28,797 nucleotides of DNA. Origin: an uncultured Spirochaetales bacterium. Its GTDB lineage: Bacteria > UBP6 > UBA1177. The stretch covers positions 5,176-33,972 of the forward strand of contig CACZFE010000013.1 of assembly GCA_902780365.1 (NCBI GenBank), written 5' to 3'. The notes beneath the pieces are model-generated. The model was not told the origin of the DNA and did not search any database. It was given only the letters and a program-made list of their open reading frames with translations. The first letter of the stretch is position 1. Each line of letters starts with the position of its first letter. The position numbers and the translations under genes are program-made. Of this stretch, positions 15,687 to 25,550 are shown piece by piece.

Positions 15687-17756
15687 CTATTCTTCTTTGT
15701 TGTCCTTGTTCGCTTCGTATTCGTCGATGATCTTCTTCTGGATGTCAGCGGGAACCTGTTCGTAGTGGTCATATTTGATGGTGTAGGTTCCGCGGCCGTT
15801 TGTCATCGAACGGAGCTGAGTAGAATATCCGTGAACTTCTTTCAAAGGAACGAGCGCTTTGATGACAGTGAGTCTGCCTTCGCTTTCCATACCCTGCGGT
15901 TTGCCGCGGCGGCTGGAGATATCGCCCATTACAGAACCTGCGAATTCTTCAGGAACTGTGATTTTGATCTCGTAAATGGGTTCGAGGATTATCGGGTTTG
16001 CTCTCTTGACGGCGTCTTTGAAAGCCATCTGTGCAGCTTTTTTGAACGCGACTTCCTTACTGTCGACCGGGTGTTCCTTACCGTCGTTGAGTGTTACTTT
16101 GCAGTTGATGAATTTGCAGCCCGAAAGAACGCCTTCAGCGAGAACTTCACGGATACCTTTTTCAACTGCCGGAATGAATCTGCCGGAGATTACGCCGCCG
16201 ACGATAGCGTCAACGAATTCGAATTCGCTTTCGCTGTTCGGTTCGAGAACGATGTTGACTTCCGCGAATTCGCCCGATCCGCCCGACTGTTTTTTGTGGC
16301 GGTAACGTGCTTCAGCTTTTCCTTTGATCGTTTCTCTGTAAGGAATTCTCGGTTCAAGTATTTTGACGTCAAGTCCGAACTGGTTCTTGATTTTCTTAGC
16401 CAAAACTTCGAGGTGAAGTTCGCCGAGACCGTCGACAAAAAGCTGTTTGAGCTCGGGATCGTTGACCATTCTGAAGGATGCGTCTTCGATCTGCATCTTT
16501 TTGATCGCAGCAGCAACTTTATCGGTATCTTCCTTCGAAGCACCTGCGAACGCGCCGCGGACGATAGCTTCGGGCCATTCGATGAGCGGGAACGGATAAA
16601 CTTCAGCAGCTTTGTTGTCGGAGAACTGGTCGCCGGTCTTGCTGTTTTTGAGTTTAACGGTTACTGCGATCTGGCCTGCAACGACGTTTTTGACCGGGAA
16701 TCTGTCTTTGCCTCTCGTGTAGAAGAGCTGACCGAATTTTTCAGCCGATGCCGAAGACATGTTGTAAACGTCTGCACCTTCAGCAAGGCTGCCCTGGAGA
16801 AGTTTGAACGCGTAGACTTCACCGAACTGCGGGATAGAGTTTACTTTGAAGATGATACCTTTCGTTACGGAATCATCGTTCGTGTCGATCTCGCCTTCGC
16901 CGAACTGCATGATTTTGCCGTCCGGGGATGGGAAGAAGTCAACGACAGAGTCAAGGACGATGTCAACGCCGATGCCTTTGTTCGGAGCGCCGAAGAATAC
17001 CGGATAGACGGTTCCCTGTGAGAAAGCTTTGTGAAGACCGGTGTTGATCTCTTCTTCCGAAAGTGCGCCTTCGTCGAAGTATTTGGTCATAAGCTCTTCA
17101 TCGCTCTCTGCGACAGCTTCCATAAGCTTTTCCTTGAGTTCCTGGACTTTGTCAGCGAACTGAGCCGGGATCTCGCTTTCCGATGCTCTTTTGCCGTTTG
17201 CATATTTGACGAGTTTGCCTTTGAAAATGTCGATGATGGAATCAGCATTCTGACCTGTTGCAGCCGGATAGGTGATAGGTGCAAGCGGGATTTCGAGCTC
17301 TTTTGAAATGCTCTCGAAAGCCGATTCAAGGTTTATGTTGTCGCGGTCGACTTCGTTGATGAAGAAAGCGATCGATTTGCCGAGTTTTTTTGCAAGTTTG
17401 AAAGCCTTCTCGGTTCCAGCGTCGATGCCGGTCGAACCTTCGACAGTGAGAAGAGCCGCTTCGCAGAAAGGCATTGAAGCCGCAAGTTCGCCGCCGAAAT
17501 CGAAGTATCCGGGAGTATCGATGAAAGTGATGAGATTCTGTTTGTACTCAACGGAGTTGATCGATGCGGAAATCGAAATTCCTCTGTTTTTCTCTTCTTC
17601 AGTGAAGTCCGAAACGGTGTTGCCGTCAGCGACAGTTCCCTGTCTGTTGATAGCGCCTGCGTTGAAAAGCAGCGATTCGACGAGAGTGGTTTTTCCCGAT
17701 GTGCCGTGTCCTGCGACACAGACGTTGCGTAAAGAGCTTTTGTTGTAGTCAGCCAT
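15687..17756 (-). CDS. elongation factor G paralogue (EF-G-like GTPase)
   Basis: 689 residues with the five-domain EF-G plan. G1 is GHGTSGKTT (16-24), unlike the AHIDAGKTT of canonical EF-G. G2 is RGISI (58-62) and G3 is DTPG (80-83). The G4 position reads NEVD (134-137), where the guanine-specifying motif is NKxD, so a Lys-to-Glu change is present. Later domains are recognisable (ELKQLFVDGLGELHLEVLAKKIKNQFGLDV; GSVMGDISSRRGKPQGME). The P-loop variant marks the EF-G2/EF-G-like group, whose members may act in specialised translocation or recycling; that is family knowledge. The start is fixed by AGGAGG six bases upstream. It lies downstream of the dus-Fis pair, but a weak hairpin with a T-run lies between. 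Confidence 0.93.
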   Translation of the reverse strand: MADYNKSSLRNVCVAGHGTSGKTTLVESLLFNAGAINRQGTVADGNTVSDFTEEEKNRGISISASINSVEYKQNLITFIDTPGYFDFGGELAASMPFCEAALLTVEGSTGIDAGTEKAFKLAKKLGKSIAFFINEVDRDNINLESAFESISKELEIPLAPITYPAATGQNADSIIDIFKGKLVKYANGKRASESEIPAQFADKVQELKEKLMEAVAESDEELMTKYFDEGALSEEEINTGLHKAFSQGTVYPVFFGAPNKGIGVDIVLDSVVDFFPSPDGKIMQFGEGEIDTNDDSVTKGIIFKVNSIPQFGEVYAFKLLQGSLAEGADVYNMSSASAEKFGQLFYTRGKDRFPVKNVVAGQIAVTVKLKNSKTGDQFSDNKAAEVYPFPLIEWPEAIVRGAFAGASKEDTDKVAAAIKKMQIEDASFRMVNDPELKQLFVDGLGELHLEVLAKKIKNQFGLDVKILEPRIPYRETIKGKAEARYRHKKQSGGSGEFAEVNIVLEPNSESEFEFVDAIVGGVISGRFIPAVEKGIREVLAEGVLSGCKFINCKVTLNDGKEHPVDSKEVAFKKAAQMAFKDAVKRANPIILEPIYEIKITVPEEFAGSVMGDISSRRGKPQGMESEGRLTVIKALVPLKEVHGYSTQLRSMTNGRGTYTIKYDHYEQVPADIQKKIIDEYEANKDNKEE

Positions 17757-17776
17757 CTGTTCCTCCTATATTGGCT

Positions 17777-17838
17777 AAAAAAATAACAATTATCAGCTGT
17801 TAAGTCATTCCCGATGCCGGAAAAACAGAGGCCGGCAT
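17777..17838 (-). other. intergenic hairpins between the Fis-like gene and the EF-G paralogue
   Basis: The 108-bp gap holds, on the minus strand, a 7-bp stem ATGCCGG/CCGGCAT with an 11-base loop (17838-17814) but no T-run. Downstream is a weak TAACA/TGTTA stem followed by seven T (17802-17777). The second could be a poor terminator or attenuator. No good promoter for the EF-G gene is visible here, so readthrough from the dus promoter is possible. Confidence 0.35.
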
Positions 17839-17864
17839 AGAAAGTCCGCTAAAAGCGCGAAATA

Positions 17865-18620
17865 TTACTCTTTTTTTAATTTATTGCAATTATTTTTTAT
17901 TTTCAGCTTTTTGATTTTCTGTGTCAGAGTGTTGCGGTGGATGCTTAAAAAATCCGCGGTTTTCGATAAAGACCCTTCGCAGTATTCAAGCGCTTCCTCG
18001 ATAAAGACCTTCTCGACCGAGTCTATAAAGATCTGATATATTTTCCCTGCGTTCGACTCTTTTCCCAGATCATCGAAAAGATTGCCGATTTTTGCTCTCA
18101 GGATTTCTGTCGCGCTGTAATTTGAGAGGATCTTTCTGATGTTCTGGTAAGGCAGCAGTTTGTAGCCGTTCTCGGTGCCGACGACCCTTTTGAGTTCCTG
18201 GATGTTGAACGGCCACCAGTAGGAGAGTAGCAGATGCAGCGCGTCCTTTGAATACCACCGTGTCGAAACGACACCGCCTTCCTGGATGAAATATTCGATG
18301 AGTTCGGAGAGGTCGGATTTTCTCTCGCGAAGCGGTAGCAGCCAGAGCGAAGATGTGAAATTCTGCGATTTCATGTCGAAAAGAGTGCGGTTTTCGGTGA
18401 TGTAAACGAGTCCTTTTTTTCTGAAATCTTCGATTCTTTTTACGCGAACGATATTTTTTTCAGCTTCTTCTTTGCCGATTTTTGAAGCGACAAGTCCTGC
18501 GAGGAAACCTTTTCCCGTTCCCGGTTCGCCGCCGATCAAGTATGTTCCGCCAGGCTCGGCGTTACGCAGCATTTTGCGCATTTCCTTTGCGGTCTCGCTT
18601 TGTCCGAGAATTTTCTTCAC
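17865..18620 (-). CDS. shortened NtrC-family AAA protein with C-terminal Fis helix-turn-helix
   Basis: 251 residues. The N-terminus is like the sigma54-activator AAA domain (ILGQSETAKEMRKML) with Walker A GGEPGTGKG (30-38). The chain then jumps, within about 60 residues, to LPLRERKSDLSELIEYFI (the LRER..DI..L segment) and WWPFNIQELKRVV (the WPGNVREL segment). Walker B and the GAFTGA loop that contacts sigma54 are missing. The end (VEKVFIEEALEYCEGSLSKTADFLSIHRNTLTQKIKKLKI) is a Fis-type helix-turn-helix. It can probably bind DNA and perhaps ATP but not activate sigma54 polymerase. The start is GTG, overlapping the dus stop as GTGA, which implies translational coupling. Confidence 0.85.
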   Translation of the reverse strand: MKKILGQSETAKEMRKMLRNAEPGGTYLIGGEPGTGKGFLAGLVASKIGKEEAEKNIVRVKRIEDFRKKGLVYITENRTLFDMKSQNFTSSLWLLPLRERKSDLSELIEYFIQEGGVVSTRWYSKDALHLLLSYWWPFNIQELKRVVGTENGYKLLPYQNIRKILSNYSATEILRAKIGNLFDDLGKESNAGKIYQIFIDSVEKVFIEEALEYCEGSLSKTADFLSIHRNTLTQKIKKLKIKNNCNKLKKE

Positions 18621-19528
18621 AGCTCTATCTCAAAAAAATCGTTAATAATTCTGACGACTTGCGGAATGTCGTTTGCCTGATCGAATATGAATCTTCTGAA
18701 ATCGGCGCTTCCGCGGGATCCTGTCGAATACCACGAGGCGTGGCGGCGTATCATCGTGTGTGCGGTTTTTGTATCAAGGTCGATATAGTGTCTGAAATGC
18801 TTTGTCATCATCGCCTTTTTCTCTTCGTCGCTCACGGTTTCACCTTTGAGTTCGCGGAAGATCCATGGTTTCCCCAAAGCACCTCGGCCGATCATGACTC
18901 CTGCGATTTTTGTCCCTTCAAATCTTTCGAGATCGCTTTTTTCCCTGATGTCGCCTGAATGAATGACCGGTATCGGAAGTTTTTCCGCAAGTTTTATCGA
19001 AACATCAAAATCGCATGTCCCGGACGAGAACATATCGGTCCTGAGACGCGGGTGGATCGTCAGAAAGTCTGCGCCGTTCTCTACCGCAGCGGCCGCGCAA
19101 CGCTCGTAATTCGGAGTCTTGAAACCTTTTCTTATTTTGACCGAAAGCGGAAGATCCGTTACTCCGCGCAGGGTCTTTACGATCTTTCCCAGCCTTTCCG
19201 GGTCGTCCATGAGAGCCGATCCTGCACGCGCCGCTACGACTTTACGCACAGGGCACCCCGCGTTTATGTCGATTCCGGCAGGGGTCACGCGCTCCAAGAT
19301 CTTTTCGGCAGCCTCTTTTATGACTTCCGGATCTCCGCCGAAAAACTGTAGAAAAGTCTTCGGCTCTCGTTCGTCGATTTCCGAAAGGGAAATGGTTTTT
19401 CTGTTGCGCAGAGTGACCGCTTTTGCAGAGATCATCTCGCTGAAACACCCGTCGGCACCGCCTTCGTAACTGAGGAGTCTGAATTCTTTCGAAGTTATTT
19501 CCGCGAGAGGGGCAAGATATATTTCCAA
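18617..19528 (-). CDS. dus: tRNA-dihydrouridine synthase (DusB-like)
   Basis: 303 residues, FMN-dependent. It reduces uridines in the tRNA D-loop with NADPH. IYLAPLAEITSKEFR is the TIM-barrel opening, GIDINAGCPVRKV holds the catalytic Cys92, LPLSVKIRKGF and FLTIHPR carry FMN and substrate contacts, and GVMIGRGALGKPWIFREL is the phosphate-binding end. The start codon is TTG at 19528, with AGGCGGTG upstream; no ATG lies at the right place, and the resulting N-terminus fits the family. Position 90 is Ala in NAGCP where Met or Phe is common. It is the first gene of a minus-strand unit with the Fis-like gene. Confidence 0.94.
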   Translation of the reverse strand: MEIYLAPLAEITSKEFRLLSYEGGADGCFSEMISAKAVTLRNRKTISLSEIDEREPKTFLQFFGGDPEVIKEAAEKILERVTPAGIDINAGCPVRKVVAARAGSALMDDPERLGKIVKTLRGVTDLPLSVKIRKGFKTPNYERCAAAAVENGADFLTIHPRLRTDMFSSGTCDFDVSIKLAEKLPIPVIHSGDIREKSDLERFEGTKIAGVMIGRGALGKPWIFRELKGETVSDEEKKAMMTKHFRHYIDLDTKTAHTMIRRHASWYSTGSRGSADFRRFIFDQANDIPQVVRIINDFFEIEL

Positions 19529-19566
19529 AACGCACCGCCTGAAAGAGTCTGCACAAAAAACTGTGC

Positions 19567-19594
19567 TTTATAGCATAAAAACAGATTGCTGCAA
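19567..19594 (-). promoter_or_regulatory. predicted dus promoter
   Basis: Minus strand: TTGCAG (19594-19589), 16-base spacer, TATAAA (19572-19567). It diverges from the histidine-kinase promoter 30 bp away. Confidence 0.6.
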
Positions 19595-19601
19595 ATCCGC
19601 G

Positions 19602-19629
19602 TGGATTTTCCTGAAAAAGCGGCTATAAT
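19602..19629 (+). promoter_or_regulatory. predicted promoter of the histidine kinase operon
   Basis: Perfect TATAAT (19624-19629) with a weak -35 TGGATT (19602-19607) at 16 bases. The weak -35 suggests activator dependence. The ribosome site AGAGGTG precedes the ATG at 19661. Confidence 0.5.
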
Positions 19630-19660
19630 GCTGTGTTTTTTGTTTTTCAGAGGTGAAAAT

Positions 19661-21472
19661 ATGCCGGTAAACGTAAGAAAAGGCTTGGACAAGGAGCTGC
19701 TGCGGCAGTTTGACATAGACAACGATTTAATCAACTTCAAAAGGTCTATACATATTTCGATCGCTCTGATTGTCATCAATATTCCGCTGCTCATCTTTGA
19801 TATTTACAGATTCATTTATTCGCGGGAACTTTTTTCGCAATATGGATACTTTGAGATAACTGTGGTTCACGCACTCTCATGTATTGTTTTTCCCGCGATA
19901 CTGCTTGCGGGGATGATCACGAAAAAAAGGGATCTGCCGAATGACAGTCGGTTTTACAAGATTTACTGGCGTATTTTCTTTTTCTTCGCGTATTGTTACG
20001 CTCTTACGACTTCCGCGCCGTGCCTTGAACTTTATAAAAACCTTACGACGCTGTTTGTTGCAGTGCTCGTTCTGGCTTCTTCCTTCAAAATAAAGTTCTC
20101 GGAGTACATTGTCCACTCAGTGCTGCTTTGTTTCTTTGATCTTTTTTCCATCTGGTTTTTTGTGCCTGGTGTGGAAGCAATTTTTTCAGGGATAATCTCC
20201 GATGTTGCGAGCACTATTGTGATTGCCGTTTTTATCAATTACATAGCTTACAGCGAAAGTTTGAAATCTTTTCTCAACAAGATCAATTTCGAGAAAGAGC
20301 AGGCTGAGAAGATCGTCGAGAGGGAGGCTAACAAGGCGAAAACAGAGTTCCTTGCCAACATGAGCCACGAGATCAGAACGCCGATAAACGGTATCCACGG
20401 AATGCTTTCCATGCTTCAGGAAGGTCCGCTTTCCGAAGAACAGAAAGACTATATAAAATATGCTAAATCAAGCTGTGATGTGCTGATCAACATCGTAAAC
20501 GACCTTTTTGACATGACTTTGATAAAGGCCGGCAAAATCGTTCTTGAAAACAAGCCTTATTCTCCGGAAGAGGTCGTAAATACGTCAGTGTCGAACTTGG
20601 CACCGCAGATGAAGATGAAGAATATAGAATTGAAAATAAGTATCGACAGTTCTCTTCCGAAGTTCGTTGTCGGCGACAAAAACAGAGTCACTCAGATCCT
20701 CAACAATATCCTTTCAAACGCATGGAAATTTACTGCATCAGGATCTATTTCGGTAAACTGCCGTAAGTCCGTAACGGATGGAAAAGATTTCATAGTTTTT
20801 GAAGTTCGTGACACGGGTATCGGTATACCGGAAGACAAGATCCCCTTTGTTTTCGGACAGTTTGCCCAGCTTGATTCCACTCTTAAAAAGCAATACCGCG
20901 GCGCAGGTCTCGGACTGGCGATATGCAAAAGTCTCGTGACTATGATGGACGGAAGGATATGTGCCAGATCAAACAGCCCTGAAGCGGGAAGTTCCTTCTC
21001 TTTCGAACTGCCGCTTGTCCTGCCTGATGAAAGTTGGAGCAGATCGGTGAATGAATACGAGTCGGTGCCTGCGGATTTTCTTAAGGGCAAAAGCGTTCTA
21101 TGCGTAGAGGACAATGAAACGAACCTCAAGTTCCTGACGGTGGTACTTCAGAAAAGAGGAGCCCGTTTCATGACTGCTTCAAACGGGAAAGAGGCGTTGG
21201 AGATAATGGAAAAAAACGACTTCGACATAGTTCTGCTTGACATCAGAATGCCAGTCATGGACGGAATCGAAACTATCCGGCGCATCCGTGCAGATGAGGC
21301 CAAAAGCAAAGGATACACGCCGGTTCTTGCCGGAACGACCTATATGATGAAGAAAAATAAAGACAATATTATGCAGAACGGTTTCGACGGATATTTGCAG
21401 AAACCTGTTTCAGAAGAAGAACTGATGCTTGAGATCTATAACAATATCAACAAAAAAAGGAGCCCATTATGA
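19661..21472 (+). CDS. hybrid sensor histidine kinase with C-terminal receiver domain
   Basis: 603 residues from the ATG at 19661 (AGAGGTG upstream; the frame extends 25 codons further without a ribosome site). The N-terminal ~200 residues hold about six membrane helices and no large periplasmic sensor loop, so sensing is probably within the membrane. A short coiled region leads to the HisKA box FLANMSHEIRTPING (phospho-His236) and the HATPase domain: NNILSNAWKFT (N box), DTGIGIPEDKIP (G1), GAGLGLAICKSL (G2). The receiver domain has acidic pocket EDN, phospho-acceptor Asp527 (LLDIRMPVMDG) and the conserved Lys in LQKPVS. The switch Thr region reads AGTTYMM, unusual. No output domain or Hpt domain is present, so a partner elsewhere is needed. 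It overlaps the next gene by ATGA. Confidence 0.95.
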   Translation: MPVNVRKGLDKELLRQFDIDNDLINFKRSIHISIALIVINIPLLIFDIYRFIYSRELFSQYGYFEITVVHALSCIVFPAILLAGMITKKRDLPNDSRFYKIYWRIFFFFAYCYALTTSAPCLELYKNLTTLFVAVLVLASSFKIKFSEYIVHSVLLCFFDLFSIWFFVPGVEAIFSGIISDVASTIVIAVFINYIAYSESLKSFLNKINFEKEQAEKIVEREANKAKTEFLANMSHEIRTPINGIHGMLSMLQEGPLSEEQKDYIKYAKSSCDVLINIVNDLFDMTLIKAGKIVLENKPYSPEEVVNTSVSNLAPQMKMKNIELKISIDSSLPKFVVGDKNRVTQILNNILSNAWKFTASGSISVNCRKSVTDGKDFIVFEVRDTGIGIPEDKIPFVFGQFAQLDSTLKKQYRGAGLGLAICKSLVTMMDGRICARSNSPEAGSSFSFELPLVLPDESWSRSVNEYESVPADFLKGKSVLCVEDNETNLKFLTVVLQKRGARFMTASNGKEALEIMEKNDFDIVLLDIRMPVMDGIETIRRIRADEAKSKGYTPVLAGTTYMMKKNKDNIMQNGFDGYLQKPVSEEELMLEIYNNINKKRSPL

Positions 21473-22539
21473 AGAAGACAGCTTTTATTTTCATGCTTCT
21501 GGCTTTTCTTTTCGCGGCATGCGGAAGCGATGAAGAGGAGGAGAACACACCTTCAGAAGGAGAGACCAATGACGATGCCGCGTATGAGGAGCTCCCGGAT
21601 GCTGTAGTCAGCGACGATGGACGCGAAACGCCTGACGAAGATGCCGGCGGAGAGCCCGAATCCTTCTGCTATTCAGGCGGAGCTCTTCTTTACGAAGGCG
21701 GAACGCAGTTCAAAGTCTGCCCCGGAGACAGCGAAAAATTCCAGAAGCAGGTCTGCAAAGACGGAAGGTGGGTCGATGAAGGCGACTGTGTTGACGGAAG
21801 CGTCACGGTTTCCGGCGGCTCATTCAAAATGGGATGCGATAAAGAGACCGAGGGAACATGTCCTGAAGATGCCGTTCCGCTGCATGATGCTGAGCTTTCA
21901 AGCTATCTGATGGACAAATTCGAAGTTCCGGTCGAACTTTTTGAAAAGTGCATCGCCGAAAACGTCTGCACGAACGATGATGCCGAAAAACCGCATTACC
22001 GCACGTCGTCCGAATCATACCAGTGCAATATAGGAAACCCTGACCGAAAGAACCATCCGGCGAACTGCGTGACGTGGTACGGTGCCAAGGCTTACTGCGA
22101 ATGGCTCGGAAAACGCCTTCCGACCGAAACCGAGTGGGAAAACGCCGCGAAAGGAGGCAAAACTCAGATCTATCCGTGGGGAAACTCTCCGGAGGCAAGC
22201 TGCGACAACACGGTTATGAAAAGCAGCGCGAACGGATGCGGTTCCAACACGACTTCTCCTATCGGTTCAAGGCCGGCAGGAGTTTCAGAACAGGGGATCT
22301 ACGACCTCAGCGGCAACGTTGCCGAATACACTGCCGACTGGTATGAAAAGAAGTTCTATTCTACCGAAGAAGCTACTCAGAAAGATACGCAGGGCCCGGC
22401 TGAACCTGAGAAGGATAAATACAAAGTCATCCGCGGCGGTTCCTATATCTACGGTGAAAGCCACACCCGAGCATCGTTCAGAAGTTCGGCAAAACTTGAC
22501 GATCAGGCGATAGACTTCGGTTTCAGATGTGTGAAATAA
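21469..22539 (+). CDS. lipoprotein with formylglycine-generating-enzyme-like (SUMF1/FGE-sulfatase) domain
   Basis: 356 residues. Signal and lipobox MKKTAFIFMLLAFLFAAC (lipidated Cys18) lead to an acidic linker (EEEENTPSEGETNDD...). A small Cys-containing module, then the FGE-sulfatase fold: GGSFKMGCD, LMDKFEVPVELFEKCI, HPANCVTWYGAKAYCEWLGKRLPTETEWENAAKGG, YPWGNS, GIYDLSGNVAEYTADWY and VIRGGSYIY...RASFRSSAKLDDQAIDFGFRCVK. The paired catalytic cysteines of true formylglycine-generating enzymes are not seen near RASFRSS, so a structural or binding role on the outer membrane is more likely than sulfatase activation. It is translationally coupled to the kinase (ATGA) and followed by the CysN-like gene after 14 bases. 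Confidence 0.9.
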   Translation: MKKTAFIFMLLAFLFAACGSDEEEENTPSEGETNDDAAYEELPDAVVSDDGRETPDEDAGGEPESFCYSGGALLYEGGTQFKVCPGDSEKFQKQVCKDGRWVDEGDCVDGSVTVSGGSFKMGCDKETEGTCPEDAVPLHDAELSSYLMDKFEVPVELFEKCIAENVCTNDDAEKPHYRTSSESYQCNIGNPDRKNHPANCVTWYGAKAYCEWLGKRLPTETEWENAAKGGKTQIYPWGNSPEASCDNTVMKSSANGCGSNTTSPIGSRPAGVSEQGIYDLSGNVAEYTADWYEKKFYSTEEATQKDTQGPAEPEKDKYKVIRGGSYIYGESHTRASFRSSAKLDDQAIDFGFRCVK

Positions 22540-22553
22540 TTGGAGCGGAGTAT

Positions 22554-24155
<1,602 letters not shown>

Positions 24156-24197
24156 AATTAACTTGTACAAATATCAGGAACTTTTTCGGAGGAAAAA

Positions 24198-25040
24198 ATG
24201 CCGAATCCAAAAAACATATCAGTTTTTGAAGACACTGTGAACCTTGTTCAGAACACAAAACGCCTGCAGGAAGCAGTTGCCGCAAGCCTGAAATCACAAA
24301 AATTCATTGCGGAGAAGGATCCCGTGCCGGACGGAAGTTTTATAAGGCGCTTTGAAGAGCCGGCAAAAATCATCGTGAGCAAAAAACGCACATTCGAGGC
24401 AGCTTCTGCTTACGCAGGAAAGGGCGACAAGCTGTGCGTGCTCAACTTTGCTTCCGCATCGAATCCGGGAGGAGGAGTGGTGAACGGCTCAAGTGCGCAG
24501 GAAGAGTCTTTGTGCCGGGTATCGACGCTTTATTTTACGCTTGATACAGACGAAAACTGGAAGCGCTTTTACAAGCCGCACAGAATGAGCCGTGACCCGA
24601 TACACAACGACGATATTCTTTACACGCCTGATATCGTTGTCTTCAAAACGGACTCGTCAACTCCAGAGCGCATGGCGGAAAGCGACTGGTTCAACTGCGA
24701 CGTGATCACCTGCGCCGCGCCGAATCTCCGCGAAAATCCGGTCAACCGCTACAATTCCGGCGACGGAAGAGAAAGACTGCTGCTTTCTGATGATGAACTT
24801 GCCAGCGTTCACAGAAAACGCGACCGTAGGATTTTTGATGTCGCCGTGCAGAATAAAGTCGATGTGCTTGTTCTTGGTGCATTTGGCTGCGGTGCCTTCA
24901 GAAACAGCCCGGCTGTAGTCGCCGATGTGATGCTTTCGCTCGCAAAAGAGTATGAACACGCCTTCAGGATGATCGAATTCGCGGTATACTGCCCGCCGTT
25001 CGATGACACGAATTACAGAATTTTTTCAAAATTGTCGTAA
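24198..25040 (+). CDS. bacterial-type poly(ADP-ribose) glycohydrolase (TIGR02452-like PARG)
   Basis: 280 residues. Signature LNFASASNPGGGVVNGSSAQEESLCRVSTLY, with GGG at 91-93 and the catalytic QEE at 101-103, the last Glu being the acid/base in PARG. VITCAAPNLRENP, GAFGCGAFRNSP and YCPPFDDTNY complete the macrodomain. Members remove ADP-ribose chains or related adducts. No ADP-ribosyltransferase partner is seen nearby. CGGAGG precedes the ATG, 42 bases after the CysN-like gene, so it may be the last gene of the 19.6-25.0 kb unit. Its last codon and stop fall inside the start of an intergenic repeat tract, so the C-terminus may have been shaped by that repeat. Confidence 0.93.
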   Translation: MPNPKNISVFEDTVNLVQNTKRLQEAVAASLKSQKFIAEKDPVPDGSFIRRFEEPAKIIVSKKRTFEAASAYAGKGDKLCVLNFASASNPGGGVVNGSSAQEESLCRVSTLYFTLDTDENWKRFYKPHRMSRDPIHNDDILYTPDIVVFKTDSSTPERMAESDWFNCDVITCAAPNLRENPVNRYNSGDGRERLLLSDDELASVHRKRDRRIFDVAVQNKVDVLVLGAFGCGAFRNSPAVVADVMLSLAKEYEHAFRMIEFAVYCPPFDDTNYRIFSKLS

Positions 25041-25104
25041 CGGTGTCATGGCGTCACGTCATCACGTTGTCGTTGTCACGGCGTTACGGTGTTTCGTCGT
25101 TATG
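25034..25104 (+). repeat. intergenic repeat, family II, copy A (GTCACG / GTTTCGTCGT)
   Basis: A 71-bp tract of irregular CG-punctuated units (GTCGTAACG, GCGTCACG, GTCACGGCGTTACG) ending in ACGGTGTTTCGTCGT (25086-25100). That 15-mer recurs exactly at 27220-27234 and with one change at 28127-28141. The tract starts in the last codons of the PARG gene. Confidence 0.75.
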
Positions 25105-25122
25105 AGATAGTTTGAAATCAGC

Positions 25123-25461
25123 TTATTTCCCGGAAGATTCTGCTTTAAGGTTTTCGCGTATTTTATGCCTGATATTTTTTATTGCTGCGGCCATTTCTTC
25201 ATCGATTACACGGTCGACTGTGCTTAAAAAACTATCGCTGCCTGAAATTTCTTCATCGGAATAAAAAAGAGTCGCCGGAGAAATGCCGAGAAATGCCGAA
25301 GCTTTTTCGATAAGCTCTGCCGAAACGAAAGTCGAACCGTTTTCGATAAGCCCCAGATGCTTGGAAGTTACACCTATTGCTTCCGCGAGAGCTTCCTGTG
25401 TCAGGTGATTCTTTTTTCTGTATTGGCGCAGATTACTGCCGAAAATCTTCTTCACATCCAT
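25123..25461 (-). CDS. Xre-family helix-turn-helix regulator
   Basis: 112 residues. A five-helix Cro/CI-type DNA-binding domain (FGSNLRQYRKKNHLTQEALAEAIGVTSKHLGLIENGSTFVSAELIEKASAFLGISPATLFYS) fills residues 7-70. A helical C-terminal tail follows, probably for dimerisation. The gene diverges from the radical SAM operon across a 156-bp gap, the usual place for a local regulator, so control of that operon is inferred. There is no ribosome site; a TATATT ends only eight bases before the ATG, hinting at a leaderless or near-leaderless mRNA. Confidence 0.88.
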   Translation of the reverse strand: MDVKKIFGSNLRQYRKKNHLTQEALAEAIGVTSKHLGLIENGSTFVSAELIEKASAFLGISPATLFYSDEEISGSDSFLSTVDRVIDEEMAAAIKNIRHKIRENLKAESSGK

Positions 25462-25469
25462 GGCGTGTA

Positions 25470-25497
25470 AATATAAATATAAAAATTTCTAAAAGAA
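25470..25497 (-). promoter_or_regulatory. possible leaderless promoter of the Xre regulator
   Basis: Minus strand: TATATT at 25475-25470, preceded by a poor -35 TTCTTT (25497-25492) at 16 bases. Transcription would begin at or next to the start codon. A second TATATT lies at 25481-25476. Confidence 0.35.
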
Positions 25498-25550
25498 CCG
25501 CATTTAATGTAGTTTTTAAAGCAAAAACACCAATAAAAGGTTTTATTTTC

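Noticed and set aside
15765..17021. Long open frame of 418 codons on the plus strand
   Set aside because: It lies fully antisense to the EF-G paralogue, whose motifs are unmistakable; the product is Phe/Asp/Arg-rich low-complexity with no start signal.
17757..17864. tRNA or small RNA gene in the gap
   Set aside because: No cloverleaf or GTTCRA-type arm is seen; only short hairpins. No tRNA or rRNA gene was recognised anywhere in the window.
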